NCBI GenBank assembly: GCA_023954375.1
Contig: JAMLIC010000004.1
Location: 186,001 to 250,000, forward strand
DNA length: 64,000 bases
Source of the DNA: Planctomycetota bacterium
GTDB taxonomy: Bacteria; Planctomycetota; J058
Reading direction: 5' to 3'
The notes under the pieces were generated by a model. That model made no database searches, was not told where the DNA came from, and saw only the letters and a program-made list of their open reading frames with translations. The translations under genes and the position numbers were made by a program. Positions 16,357 to 28,814 of this stretch are shown one piece after another (position 1 is the first letter of the stretch; each line of letters opens with the position of its first letter).

Positions 16357-17060
16357 GCGTCGGACACGAGCGCGTCGCCGAGGAGCCAGGCGGCGGGAAC
16401 GACGAGGGTGGCGGCCAGGCCGGCGGAGCCGACGTAGACCAGGACGAGCACCCAGAAGTCGGGCTGCAGGCCGAGGGTCACGTCGAACGGGCCGGTGGCC
16501 GCGACGAACTGCGAGACGACGACGGTCGCGACCGCCAGCGCGAGCGCCTGGAGTTGCACCCAGGCGGCCACGACACGTCCGACGAACGGCGGCCCCTCGC
16601 GGCCCGCCGCGGCCAGCGGCCGCGCCAGGCAGGCCGCTGCGATGGGGAGGGCGAGGCCGGCCGAGCTCCCGACCAGGAAGTGAAGGCCGATGAAGCCGTA
16701 CTCGATGCGGCGTCCCAGCAACACCCACTCCGCTTCGACAGCGGTCAGGCCTCCCCGCAGCGTCCCCTCCTCGAGCACGCCCGACGAGTAGACGACCTGC
16801 GCGTGGGCCAGGAGCACCGCCACGAGCGCCACGACCCACACGGCCGGCAGGGCCAGCAGGCAAGCGCGCCTGCCAGGTCGCCGCTGCGAGAACCACGCCT
16901 CGGCCAACGTCGCCGGGAGGGCGAGGAGGCCGACATGGAGCGCCGTCGCCGGGCCGAGCGGGTGCATGCCCGCGAGCGCGAGCGCTGCCAGGGCGGCGCT
17001 GCTGGCGGTCGCCCGGACGGCCCCGCGGGCCAGGTCGCTGCGCGTGAGGTCGAGCGCCAC
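16326..17060 (-). CDS. Six-TM membrane protein of unknown function
   Basis: 244 residues from a GTG at 17060, with hydrophobic segments such as ALAALALAGM, LPAVWVVALVAVLLAHAQVVY, LALPIAAACLA, VQLQALALAVATVVV and FWVLVLVYVGSAGLAATLVV. No family is recognised. The C-terminal residues SLPRKTPEP are encoded by a copy of the 20-bp palindrome, suggesting that a repeat inserted near the 3' end and provided the present stop. The start has only a poorly spaced GAGG, so it is tentative. It is divergent from the following GT2 gene. Confidence 0.55.
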   Translation of the reverse strand: MALDLTRSDLARGAVRATASSAALAALALAGMHPLGPATALHVGLLALPATLAEAWFSQRRPGRRACLLALPAVWVVALVAVLLAHAQVVYSSGVLEEGTLRGGLTAVEAEWVLLGRRIEYGFIGLHFLVGSSAGLALPIAAACLARPLAAAGREGPPFVGRVVAAWVQLQALALAVATVVVSQFVAATGPFDVTLGLQPDFWVLVLVYVGSAGLAATLVVPAAWLLGDALVSDASLPRKTPEP

Positions 17061-17124
17061 GCCTCGAGCGTACGCCCGCGCCTCGACCCTGCGCCACGCG
17101 CACCCCCGGCTATCCTGGTCGCCC

Positions 17125-18027
17125 GTGAAGGCGCTCCCCCTCGCCGGCCAGCCGAGCAGCCCGGTCCGGATCGTGGCCGTCGTCGTCAACTTCGGCACGC
17201 CGATGCAGGCCGCGACCGCCGCGCGCTCGACGATCGAGGGCGCGCGCCGGGCCGACGCCGTGGTGGTCGTCGACAACGGCGGCGCCGACGAGGATCTTCT
17301 CGCCGCCGCCCTCCCCTTCGCCCGCGTCGTCGCGACCCCGCGCAACCTCGGCTTCGCCGGCGGGGCCAACGTCGGCCTGCGCGCGGCCCTGGCCGATGGG
17401 GCCGACGCGGTCCTCCTCGTCAACAGCGACGCCGCCCTCGAGCCGGACGCCCTGGCCCGCCTGGCGGCCGCCCTGCGCCCGCCGGTGGGGGTCGTCGGCC
17501 CGGCGCTCGTGCGCGCGCGCGACGGGCGCCTCGAGTCGCTCGGCCTCGACGTGTCGCCGGGCGGCGGGCGGATCGGCGAGGTCGCGCGCGGCGCGCCCGC
17601 CTCGCTCGCCGGCGGGCCGCCGCGCCGGGTCGCGGCCGTGTCGGGCGCGGTCATGCTCCTCTCGCGGGCGGCGCTCGAGGCCACCGGCGGCTTCGACGAG
17701 CGCTTCTTCCTCTACGTCGAGGACGTCGACCTGTGCCTGCGCGCGGCCCGCGTGGGGCTCCACACCGTCATCGTGCCCGAGGCGAGGGCACGCCACGAGG
17801 GCGCGGCGAGCGCCGGCCGCGACCACCCGGCGCGCCTCTACTACACGGCGCGCAACCACCTGCTCCTGGCGCAGGGGCAGGGCGCCGGCCGGGGCACCCT
17901 CCTGGCCGCGGCCGGGCGCGAGCTCTGGCGCGCCGCGCGGCTCGCGCCGCGCTCGGGCCTCGCCGGGGTGCGCGCGGCGGCGGCGGGCGTGCTCGACCAC
18001 GCCCGCGGGCGCACGGGCCCGCGGTGA
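17125..18027 (+). CDS. GT2 family glycosyltransferase
   Basis: 300 residues with RIVAVVVNFGTPMQA, VVVDNGGADEDLL, NLGFAGGANVGL, the donor/metal motif LLVNSDAAL and a C-terminal FLYVEDVDLCLRAARVG plus HEGAAS, as in rhamnosyl- and related transferases. The GTG at 17125 has no ribosome site; TATCCT sits eight bases upstream, fitting a leaderless transcript. It overlaps the next GT2 gene by GTGA. Confidence 0.83.
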   Translation: MKALPLAGQPSSPVRIVAVVVNFGTPMQAATAARSTIEGARRADAVVVVDNGGADEDLLAAALPFARVVATPRNLGFAGGANVGLRAALADGADAVLLVNSDAALEPDALARLAAALRPPVGVVGPALVRARDGRLESLGLDVSPGGGRIGEVARGAPASLAGGPPRRVAAVSGAVMLLSRAALEATGGFDERFFLYVEDVDLCLRAARVGLHTVIVPEARARHEGAASAGRDHPARLYYTARNHLLLAQGQGAGRGTLLAAAGRELWRAARLAPRSGLAGVRAAAAGVLDHARGRTGPR

Positions 18028-18824
18028 CGCTGCCCTCGATCACGGTCGTCACGCCCAGCTACCAGCAGGGGCGCTACCTCGACGCGGCCATGCGCAGCGT
18101 CCTCGACCAGGGCTACCCGCGGCTGGAGTACGTCGTCGTCGACGGCGGGAGCACGGACGAGAGCGTCGACGTGCTCCGCCGCCACGCCGACCGCCTCGCC
18201 TGGTGGACGAGCGGCCCCGACGGCGGCCAGGCCGACGCGATCAACCAGGGCTTCCAGCGCACGACGGGCGAGGTCATGGGCTGGCTCAACAGCGACGACC
18301 TGCTCCTGCCGGGCGCCCTGGCCCGGATCGCCGCGGCGTTCCGCGACCCGCGCGTGCAGGCGGTGTGCGGCTGGCGCGAGCTGATCGACCAGGACGGGCG
18401 TCCCGTGTCGAGCATGGCCTTCCCGCAGCCCACGCCGGCCGTCCTGCGCACCCGCCCGATCATGCCGCAGGAGACGGTCTACTGGCGCCGCTCGCTCTGG
18501 GAGCGCCTGGGCCCGCTCGACGCGTCGCTCCGGTTCTCCATGGACACCGACTACTGGCTGCGCATGCTCGAGCGCGGCGTCGTGCCGCGGCTGATCCCCG
18601 CCTTCCTCGGGGTGTTCCGCTGGCAGCCCGAGCAGAAGAGCGCCCGGCTCCTCGACGTCGCGCGCGCGGAGAACTCGCGCCTGTTCGGGCGCGCCAACGG
18701 CGTCGGCCGCGTCGACCCCGACGCGCTCAGGAAGCAGCTCCCCTGGGGCTGGCGCACGCGGCTCAAGCTCTACCGCAAGGCGACGAAGCTCGGCCTGCTC
18801 GGGCGCACGAGGGTCCCCGGCTAG
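18024..18824 (+). CDS. GT2 family glycosyltransferase (WcaA-like)
   Basis: 266 residues. ITVVTPSYQQGRYLDAAMRSVLDQGYP, YVVVDGGSTDES, WTSGPDGGQADAINQGF and WLNSDDLLLPGAL are standard for the WcaA-like branch; the acceptor side has QETVYWRRSLWERLG and MDTDYWLRML. It is the last gene of this glycosyltransferase pair and is translationally coupled to the preceding one. Substrate unknown; cell-surface glycan is likely. Confidence 0.85.
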   Translation: MTLPSITVVTPSYQQGRYLDAAMRSVLDQGYPRLEYVVVDGGSTDESVDVLRRHADRLAWWTSGPDGGQADAINQGFQRTTGEVMGWLNSDDLLLPGALARIAAAFRDPRVQAVCGWRELIDQDGRPVSSMAFPQPTPAVLRTRPIMPQETVYWRRSLWERLGPLDASLRFSMDTDYWLRMLERGVVPRLIPAFLGVFRWQPEQKSARLLDVARAENSRLFGRANGVGRVDPDALRKQLPWGWRTRLKLYRKATKLGLLGRTRVPG

Positions 18825-18849
18825 TGATAGCCTCCCGGGCGAGGAGTCC

Positions 18850-19629
18850 ATGACGACGTCCGACGACGACGCGCCGCGCCGCTCGGTCGCGCGGCTGACG
18901 AAGGTCCACGGCGGCAAGCTGCCGCGGGCGATCCGGGTCGAGGTCCTCGCCCACGGCCCGCGCGCGGTCCCGCCGCTCCTCGACCTCCTCGCCGGAGGCC
19001 CGCCGCTGGCGGCCGCGCACGCCGCGACGTTGCTCGGCGCCCTGCGCGCGCCCGAGGCGATCGGGCCGCTCCTCGCGGCGCTCCCCGACAACGACGGCGC
19101 GGCCGCCGGCCTGGCGGCCATGGGCACGCTCGCCCTCGAGCCGGTCCTCGAGGCGCTCGGCCGGGCCGGGGCGCAGCCCGAGCGGGAGCGGCTGCTCAAC
19201 GTGCTCGCCGGCGCGGGCGTGCGCGACGAGCGGATCGCGGCGGCGCTCGTCCTTGCGCTCGAGCGCGCCCCGCGGACGACCGCGTCGATCGCCGCGCGCT
19301 ACGGCGACCCGCAGGTGATCGACCGCCTGGAGGCCATGTTCCACGCCACGACCCCGACCGATCAGGACACGGCCGAGCAGGTGATCGAGATGGGCGTGGC
19401 CCTCGTCGCGGCCGGCCGCTTCGGCGACGCGCATCTCGACACGATGAACGCCGCCTACGAGGCGCTCGGTCAGGCGCTGAAGGCGCTGCGCGGGGGCGAC
19501 GATCCGGTCGACGACGACGAGGAGGACGTCGACGACGAGGGGGACGCCGACGCGCCCGCCCCTGGCCGCAACGAGCCCTGCTGGTGCGGCAGCGGGAAGA
19601 AGTTCAAGCGCTGCTGCCACGGCGCGTGA
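18850..19629 (+). CDS. HEAT-repeat-like protein with C-terminal SEC-C zinc motif
   Basis: 259 residues. The middle is a series of short helical pairs (VPPLLDLLAGGPPLAAAHAA, PLLAALPDND, EPVLEALGRA) resembling HEAT repeats, then an acidic Asp/Glu tract, then RNEPCWCGSGKKFKRCCHG, the SEC-C zinc-binding motif found at the end of SecA and many accessory proteins. A role as a protein-interaction scaffold is inferred. ATG at 18850 follows GAGGAG. Confidence 0.75.
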   Translation: MTTSDDDAPRRSVARLTKVHGGKLPRAIRVEVLAHGPRAVPPLLDLLAGGPPLAAAHAATLLGALRAPEAIGPLLAALPDNDGAAAGLAAMGTLALEPVLEALGRAGAQPERERLLNVLAGAGVRDERIAAALVLALERAPRTTASIAARYGDPQVIDRLEAMFHATTPTDQDTAEQVIEMGVALVAAGRFGDAHLDTMNAAYEALGQALKALRGGDDPVDDDEEDVDDEGDADAPAPGRNEPCWCGSGKKFKRCCHGA

Positions 19630-19635
19630 GGGGGC

Positions 19636-20757
19636 TCACGGCGCGAGCACGCGGTAGGAGCGCGAGACCGCCTCGACGCGCGTGAAGAGCTCCTCCAGGG
19701 GGACGCAGGTGGGCGCGTCGAGCGCCACCAGCACACACCACCCTGCCGCATCGACGAACAACTCCGCGGCGGTGTGCTGCTCGTCACCGTCCGCGTCGCG
19801 GCACGACGCGCGGACGCGCGGTCGGCCGTCGCGCGGCGGGAGCTCGACCACCGTCGAGCCGTCCTCCGTCGCCCTGGCCGCCATGATCGCCCTGGCGACC
19901 GCCACGAGCGAGCCGCTGTGCGGCATGAGGCGCTGGACCGCCAGGACCTCGAGCCCGTCCGTCCCGGAGAAGGTTGCCCGCGTGCAGCGCACGGCGTCCG
20001 GCCCGTCGCCCGCGGCCACGGGGAGGTGCCGGGCGGGCGGCTCGAACGCGAAGCTCCCCGCCAGGGCGCACGTCCGCGCCGGCTCCGCGGCGGCGGGCGC
20101 CCGCACGTCCACCCCGCCCTCGGCGACGAGCCAGGCGAGCGCTGCGCGCGCGCGAGAGAGCGCGTGGTCGGGGAAGAGGGCGTCGTGCGCCGGGTCGTCG
20201 TAGTGGGCCTGACCGAGCTCGGCCATGAGCTGGTCGGGCGACGCGCCGCCGCGCGCCATGAGCGCGCGGGCGAAGAGGGTGGACTCCCTCATGCCCGTCG
20301 AGTGGTCGGTCGCGATGACGCGGAGGTCCGCGAGGCCCGACGCGAGCGGCACGAGCAGGTGGCCCATCACGGTCTCGCGGCCCGGCTGGTACCACAGCCG
20401 GTGGACGACCCGCAGCGCCGGGGCGGCGCCGACCTCGACCCGCTCCAGCTCGACCACGGGCGACCACGCCGGGTCCTGGGTGCGGGGCGCCACGAGCGCC
20501 AGGGGCGACTCCTGCGCGCTCTGGAAGCAGCGCTCGAACAGCGCGCGGGCGTGCCGCTCGACGTCCGCCGCCAGGAGCGCGTCGTCCTCCGGGCGGAGGC
20601 AGAGGGCGACGTCGTACACGCCGAGGTTCCACCCGACGCCGCGGGCGCGGTCCACGAGCAGCGCGGACCTCTCGCCCTCCTCGGCGAGCTCCCAGCCGGG
20701 CGGCGGGCGGAACCGCACCCCGTGCCGACCCGTCGCCAGCTCGTGCAGGAACGACAT
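19636..20757 (-). CDS. Hypothetical soluble protein, possibly two-repeat
   Basis: 373 residues with no signal peptide or TM. Both halves mix beta strands with phrases about magnitude and sign (VRFRPPPGWELAEEGERSALLVD; FAFEPPARHLPVAA), suggesting an internal duplication of a DUF1795/PsbP-like unit, but this is weak. ATG at 20757 has GGAGGGAG just upstream. It lies 56 bp beyond the esterase gene on the same strand and may be cotranscribed with it. Confidence 0.6.
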   Translation of the reverse strand: MSFLHELATGRHGVRFRPPPGWELAEEGERSALLVDRARGVGWNLGVYDVALCLRPEDDALLAADVERHARALFERCFQSAQESPLALVAPRTQDPAWSPVVELERVEVGAAPALRVVHRLWYQPGRETVMGHLLVPLASGLADLRVIATDHSTGMRESTLFARALMARGGASPDQLMAELGQAHYDDPAHDALFPDHALSRARAALAWLVAEGGVDVRAPAAAEPARTCALAGSFAFEPPARHLPVAAGDGPDAVRCTRATFSGTDGLEVLAVQRLMPHSGSLVAVARAIMAARATEDGSTVVELPPRDGRPRVRASCRDADGDEQHTAAELFVDAAGWCVLVALDAPTCVPLEELFTRVEAVSRSYRVLAP

Positions 20758-20813
20758 GTCTCCCTCCCGACCGCGGGAGGAGGATGGCCCGGGCAAGAGG
20801 GCGCCGCCAGCCG

Positions 20814-22346
20814 TCAGGGCGCGGTGTGCTGGCGCAGGAACGTCCAGATCGCCTGCGCGTCCTGCGCCGAGACGGTGTGCCCGCCCTGGAACTCCTCGTA
20901 CTGCACCGGGTGACCCGCCTGCTGGAGCCGGTCGCGGTCGGCGCGGCCGGCGGCGACCGGCACGACCTGGTCGCCCGTCCCGTGGCGGATCGCGACCGGG
21001 ATCCGGCGCGCGACGAGGCCCGGCCAGATCCCCTGGGCGATCGCCGTCTGCATGGAGCCGGCGCTGATGCCCAGCCCGGCGAACACGTTGGCGTTGGCGA
21101 GCACGACGGCGTAGCCGAAGTGCGCGCCGGCGGAGAACCCGTGATAGTAGGTGCGGCGCGTGTTCACGTTCCAGGCGGCCCTCGTGTCCCGCAGGACGGC
21201 GTCGAGGACGGGCACGTCGATGTCGAAGCGCCAGCCGCCGTTCTGGTCGTGATCGCGCAGGTCGACGACGACGAACCCCTCGGCCTGGGCCAGCGCCTGC
21301 CAGGGCTGGAGGCCCATGTTGGCGGCCAGCACGAGCGGGATCGGCGACGCCGGGTCGTAGGTCGTGGGCACGTAGGCCGTGTAGCTCACCTGCACGGCCG
21401 GCAGGCCCTGCGGCTGCGCGGTCACCGTCCGCGTCACCAGGCCGACGCCGCCGCCCGTGCCGCCGCTGCCCACGCCCGTCGAGGGCGGAGTCGGGGTGGC
21501 CGGCGCGCCGCCGGGGCCCGGCCGCGCGAGCAGCCAGGCGAGCGCGCGCGCCGGGTCGATCGCCGCGGAGAGGCCGATGAAGGTGTGGCCGACGCCGGCG
21601 GCCGGCTCCCACAGGACGTCGTGCCCGCGCTGGGCGAGGAAGGCCTGCGTCTGCTGCGCCGCGCCGAAGAACTGGTCCTGCGACCCGCAGGCGAGGTGCA
21701 CGGGGCGCCGCTGGGTCGTGGGCTGGATGTCGAACGCGCCCCAGCCGTAGCCGAGGATCGTCGTCGTCGCCAACCGCGGGCTGCGCAGGCCGACGGCGCC
21801 GAGGAACAGGCCGCCGTCGCTGAAGCCCAGGCCGTGGACGTGGGCCGGGTCGACGCGCCAGGTCGTCGCGACGTCCTGGTCGAGGAGCGCGAGCACCTCG
21901 TCGTACTCCGCCTGCATCTGCGGGATGTCGTTGTTCGGGTTGCCGCTCCACACCGGGAAGCTGCGGAACGGGCTCTTGGTGGCGGGCACGACCAGGATCA
22001 CGCCCGCCTGCTCGGCCGCGCTCACCCAGCCGGAGACGCGCAGCGCCTCGAAGAAGTTGCGCGACGTGTCGCCCGAGCCGTGGAACGCGAGCACGAGCGG
22101 CAGGTCTCGCACGCCGTCGTGCGCGGCCGGCACGTGGACGACGTAGCCGCGCCCGTCGAACGTGCGCTCGAACGTCCCCGTTGGCGCGCCGCCCGGGGTG
22201 GGCGTGCTCGAGGTCGTGGGCGAGGTGGCCCCCGAGGTCACCGGCGCGGCCGCGCCGGCCCGCGACGACCCGCTGCCCCCTCCGCCGTTGCAGCCGACCG
22301 CCAGCGCCGCCACGGCGGCGAGGACCGTCCAGGTCGTCCCTCTCAT
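20814..22346 (-). CDS. Lipoprotein with two tandem esterase (PHB-depolymerase-like) domains
   Basis: 510 residues. Lipobox LAVGC with Cys19, then a Gly/Ser/Thr/Pro linker. The first alpha/beta-hydrolase domain shows LPLVLAFHGSGD and the nucleophile elbow GFSDGG; after a second Pro/Thr/Gly linker (PATPTPPSTGVGSGG) the second domain shows PLVLAANMG, the elbow GFSAGAHFG and a late GGHTVSAQD. Both look like secreted carboxylesterases of the LpqC/feruloyl-esterase/PHB depolymerase group. The substrate is unknown; polyester or acylated polysaccharide is possible. ATG at 22346 follows GAGAGG. Confidence 0.8.
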   Translation of the reverse strand: MRGTTWTVLAAVAALAVGCNGGGGSGSSRAGAAAPVTSGATSPTTSSTPTPGGAPTGTFERTFDGRGYVVHVPAAHDGVRDLPLVLAFHGSGDTSRNFFEALRVSGWVSAAEQAGVILVVPATKSPFRSFPVWSGNPNNDIPQMQAEYDEVLALLDQDVATTWRVDPAHVHGLGFSDGGLFLGAVGLRSPRLATTTILGYGWGAFDIQPTTQRRPVHLACGSQDQFFGAAQQTQAFLAQRGHDVLWEPAAGVGHTFIGLSAAIDPARALAWLLARPGPGGAPATPTPPSTGVGSGGTGGGVGLVTRTVTAQPQGLPAVQVSYTAYVPTTYDPASPIPLVLAANMGLQPWQALAQAEGFVVVDLRDHDQNGGWRFDIDVPVLDAVLRDTRAAWNVNTRRTYYHGFSAGAHFGYAVVLANANVFAGLGISAGSMQTAIAQGIWPGLVARRIPVAIRHGTGDQVVPVAAGRADRDRLQQAGHPVQYEEFQGGHTVSAQDAQAIWTFLRQHTAP

Positions 22347-23826
22347 CGGTGCACCTCTCTCGAACCCGCCGCCCTCCCTTGCACGCGTCGGTCCGGCCCT
22401 GTCACCGCCCTGCAAAGGTGCAGAAGCCGTGGCGCGCGCTGCACCTGCGAGCGACGCCGGCGATCGAGGCGGCCGGCGCCGGCCGGCGCCGCGCGGGCGC
22501 TGCGCACGGCGTGCGCGCGCGGGTCGCCCCGGAGCCTCCTGCGCGTCCCGCGGCGCGGTCGGGTGCTGCATCGAGGAGCAGCGCCGCCCGTTCCCATGGC
22601 GTGGCGGGGGCTTATGCTCGGCCGCGTGGACGACCAGCCCCAGCAGGTGGAGACCGGCGGCCGGGTGCTCGACCGCCTCGAGGCGGCCCTCCGCCGCGGG
22701 CGCTGGCTGGCGCTCCCCCTGCTGCTCGCGGCCCTGGTCCCGCTGACCTACCGCGCGGCCACCGACCCGAAGGGCGACACGCGCTTCTACGTGAGGGCGG
22801 CCGAGCGCTTCGTCGCCGGCGCGCCGCTCTACCGCGCCGAGGACGGCGCCACGACGAGCTACACCTACCCGCCGCCCTTCGCCGCGGCGTGCGTGTGGAC
22901 GCTCGCGCTCCCCTACCCGGCCGTGCGCGTCGCCTGGCTCGCGCTGATGACCGCCTGCGCCCTCGGCGCCGCCGCGGTCGCCCTGCGCTGGCTGCGCGAG
23001 GCCGGCCCGCGGGGCGGACGCCCGCACCTCCTGCTCCTCCTGGCGCTCCTGCCGCTCCTGCGCTTCGGCATGAACGACCTGGCCCACGGGCAGACGAACT
23101 GGCTCCTGGCCCTGCTCGTGCCGGCCGCGCTCCTGTGGTTGCAGCGCGGGCGCGACCTCCGGGCCGGGGCCTTCCTGGGCGCCGCCCTGGTGATCAAGCC
23201 GACCGCCTGGCCGCTCCTGGCGTGGGTCGCGCTGTCGGGCCGAGGGCGCGCGCTCGCCGGGTTGGCCAGCGCTGCGGTCGTCGCCATGCTCCCGGTCGTC
23301 GCCCGCTACGGGCCCGCCGGCGCGCTCGGCGAGGTCGGCGCCTGGCTCGAGGCCAGCCCCAGGTTCGCCGACCTCGAGGCGCTGGCGCCCGGCAACGCGT
23401 CGCTGGCCTCGACGCTGAACCGGCTGCTCTCCGGAACGACGACGAAGGCCGGGCTCGAGCCCCTCCTCCTGGCGCTCGACCCCGCCGCCACGCGCCCCTG
23501 GGCGCGGGCGGCGGCCGTCCTGATCGTGGCCGCGGCGTTCGCGTGGCTCCTCGCGCGCCGGCGCCGCGAGCCGCTGGCGCCCGCCGCCCTCCTGCCGCTG
23601 GCGGCCCTCCTCTCGCCCGTCACCTGGAAGGCCCACCTCGTGGGCCTCCTCCCGGCGACGCTCGTCGCGGCGCGCCCCCTCGCCGAGGGCTCCGCGGGCC
23701 GCGGCGCGTGGCTCGCGTGGGGCGCGCTCGCGGCGCTCCTGGCGCTCCCCTCGCGCGGGCTCCTCGACCTCGCGTGGGCCGAGCCGTGGGGGAGCACGAC
23801 GGCGGGGCTGGCGCTCCTGTTCGCGC

Positions 23827-26910
<3,084 letters not shown>

Positions 26911-26974
26911 GCGTCCCCCCCGCGCCGAGCCGGGACCGCCTCGAACATACCACCCTGCTGCTACCATCGCCCGC

Positions 26975-28117
26975 ATGCTGGGCCGGCTGCTCGTCCTCGA
27001 CCTGACGCGTCACCTCCCGGGGCCCTACGCCTCGCAGGTGCTCGCCGACCTCGGCGCGCGGGTGATCAAGGTGGAGGCGCCGCCGCACGGCGACCCCACG
27101 CGCCACCTGCCGCCGCACGGGCCGGACGGCGTGTCGGCCTTCTTCCGCGCGCTCAACCAGGGCAAGGAGAGCCTGGCGCTCGACCTCAAGCACCCGGAGG
27201 GGCCGGGGCTGCTCCTCGACCTGGTGGCGAAGGCGGACGTGCTCCTCGAGGGCTTCCGCCCGGGCGTGCTCGAGCGCCTCGGTGTGAGCCCGGCGGCCTG
27301 CCAGGCGCGGAGCCCGGGCCTCGTGTGGTGCTCGATCTCCGGCTTCGGGCAGGACGGCCCGGCGCGCGACCGGGCCGGGCACGACATCACCTACCAGGCC
27401 TACTCGGGCGCCCTGTGGCTCGGGGCGCACGCGGGCGAGCGGCCGCCGCTGCCCGGCGTCCAGACGGGCGACATGCTGGCCTCGTTCGCCGCGCTCACGG
27501 GCGTCCTCGCCGCGCTCGTCGAGCGCGCGACGACGGGCCGCGGACGGGTGGTCGACGCGTCCATGCTCGACGCGCTGGTCTCGGTGCAGGGCCCGCACCT
27601 CCTCAGCCACCTCGCCGGCGCGCGCGCCGGCCCGGGGCTCGGCAGCCTCTCGGGGGCGTTGCCCTGCTACCGCACCTACGCCTGCCAGGACGGGCGGGCG
27701 GTCGCCTTCGGGCCGCTCGAGCCCAAGTTCTGGGAGACCTTCTGCGACATCGTCGGCCGCCCGGACTGGCTCGGGCGCCAGTTCGACCCGGCGCTCCACG
27801 GCGACCTCGAGGCCCTGTTCGCCTCGCGGCCGCGCGACGAGTGGCGCCTGATCCTCGAGGAGGCCGAGGTGTGCCTGGCGCCCGTGCTCGACTACGACGA
27901 GGTCGTGACGGACCCGCAGGTGGTCGCCCGCGGGCTCGTGTCGCCCGAGAAGGTCGCCCCGCCCGTTCGCTTCGCCGGCGTGCCCCTGCCGGGGCCGCGC
28001 CCGGCGCCGGCGAGCGTGGGCGCGCACACGCGCGAGGTCCTGAAGGACGTGCTCGGCCTGGGCGAGGCGGAGGTCGACGCGCTCGTGGCGGACGGGGCAG
28101 TCTCCGTTGGCGCCTGA
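26975..28117 (+). CDS. Class III CoA transferase (CaiB/BaiF family)
   Basis: 380 residues, full family length. LLVLDLTRHLPGPYASQVLADLGARVIKVE at the CoA-binding start, ALNQGKESLALDLKHPEG, and GVQTGDMLASFAA, which contains the catalytic Asp of the family. It could be an alpha-methylacyl-CoA racemase or a CoA transferase; these are not separable by eye. TACCAT lies seven bases before the ATG with no ribosome site, suggesting a leaderless mRNA. It overlaps the next gene and precedes a thiolase, suggesting acyl-CoA metabolism. Confidence 0.88.
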   Translation: MLGRLLVLDLTRHLPGPYASQVLADLGARVIKVEAPPHGDPTRHLPPHGPDGVSAFFRALNQGKESLALDLKHPEGPGLLLDLVAKADVLLEGFRPGVLERLGVSPAACQARSPGLVWCSISGFGQDGPARDRAGHDITYQAYSGALWLGAHAGERPPLPGVQTGDMLASFAALTGVLAALVERATTGRGRVVDASMLDALVSVQGPHLLSHLAGARAGPGLGSLSGALPCYRTYACQDGRAVAFGPLEPKFWETFCDIVGRPDWLGRQFDPALHGDLEALFASRPRDEWRLILEEAEVCLAPVLDYDEVVTDPQVVARGLVSPEKVAPPVRFAGVPLPGPRPAPASVGAHTREVLKDVLGLGEAEVDALVADGAVSVGA

Positions 28118-28781
28118 GCCGGCGTACGCGGTCGCCCGGCGCGCCGCGGTGGGCGGCGCGTGCGGTGGACTGGGCGCGACGGCGGCGTTCTTGGCGCCGA
28201 TCCTGACCAGCAAGGGCTCGCCGCCGCTCGCGCGACTCGTGGTGGCCTTCGCGGTCGTGCTGGCGGTGACCGGGGCCTGGTGCGCGCTCGTCTCCCTCAC
28301 CGTCTCCCTGGCGCGCCGCGTGGCCCTGCCCCTGCGGACCCCGGTGATCGTCGCCGCGGCCGCCGCAGCGGCCGTCCTCACCCTCTGGGTGGCGGCCTGG
28401 GTGATGGTCCTCACGGATGGACACGGGCCCGAGCAGGCCCTGGTCGCGTTCGAGCAGCTCATCCGGGAGCTGCTCAAGCAGCCGAAGGACGCGACCGCCT
28501 GGTGCGCGGTCGTGGTCCTGCCCTTCCTCTCCCTGGCGCTCGCGCGCGGCCTGGGGCCCGTGCGGTGGTGGCGCGAGGCGCTCGCCGCGCTCCTCGGCGG
28601 CGCCGTCGCCGCGGCGATGTTGCGTGCGCTCCTGGACGCCCCCGCGGAGTTCGTGCTGGGTGTCGTCCTCATGCCCGTCGCCGCCAGCCTGGGGCTCCGC
28701 CTGGCCGACCGCGTCGTGGACCGCCTCTTCCCGCCTCCGCCGGCCGAGGGCGACGCGCCGACCGGCCCGGCGATCGGGTAG
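28107..28781 (+). CDS. Small membrane protein of unknown function
   Basis: About 224 residues with five or six hydrophobic segments (GATAAFLAPIL, LVVAFAVVLAVTGAWCALV, VIVAAAAAAAVLTLWVAAWVM, AALLGGAVAAAML, VLGVVLMPVAASLGL). The TTG at 28107 would overlap the CoA-transferase stop by 11 bp; a GTG at 28149 is possible. It separates the CoA-transferase and thiolase genes in one apparent operon. Confidence 0.55.
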   Translation: MAPEPAYAVARRAAVGGACGGLGATAAFLAPILTSKGSPPLARLVVAFAVVLAVTGAWCALVSLTVSLARRVALPLRTPVIVAAAAAAAVLTLWVAAWVMVLTDGHGPEQALVAFEQLIRELLKQPKDATAWCAVVVLPFLSLALARGLGPVRWWREALAALLGGAVAAAMLRALLDAPAEFVLGVVLMPVAASLGLRLADRVVDRLFPPPPAEGDAPTGPAIG

Positions 28782-28814
28782 TGTGTCCGGCCCGACAGCC
28801 GGAGGAGGACGAGC

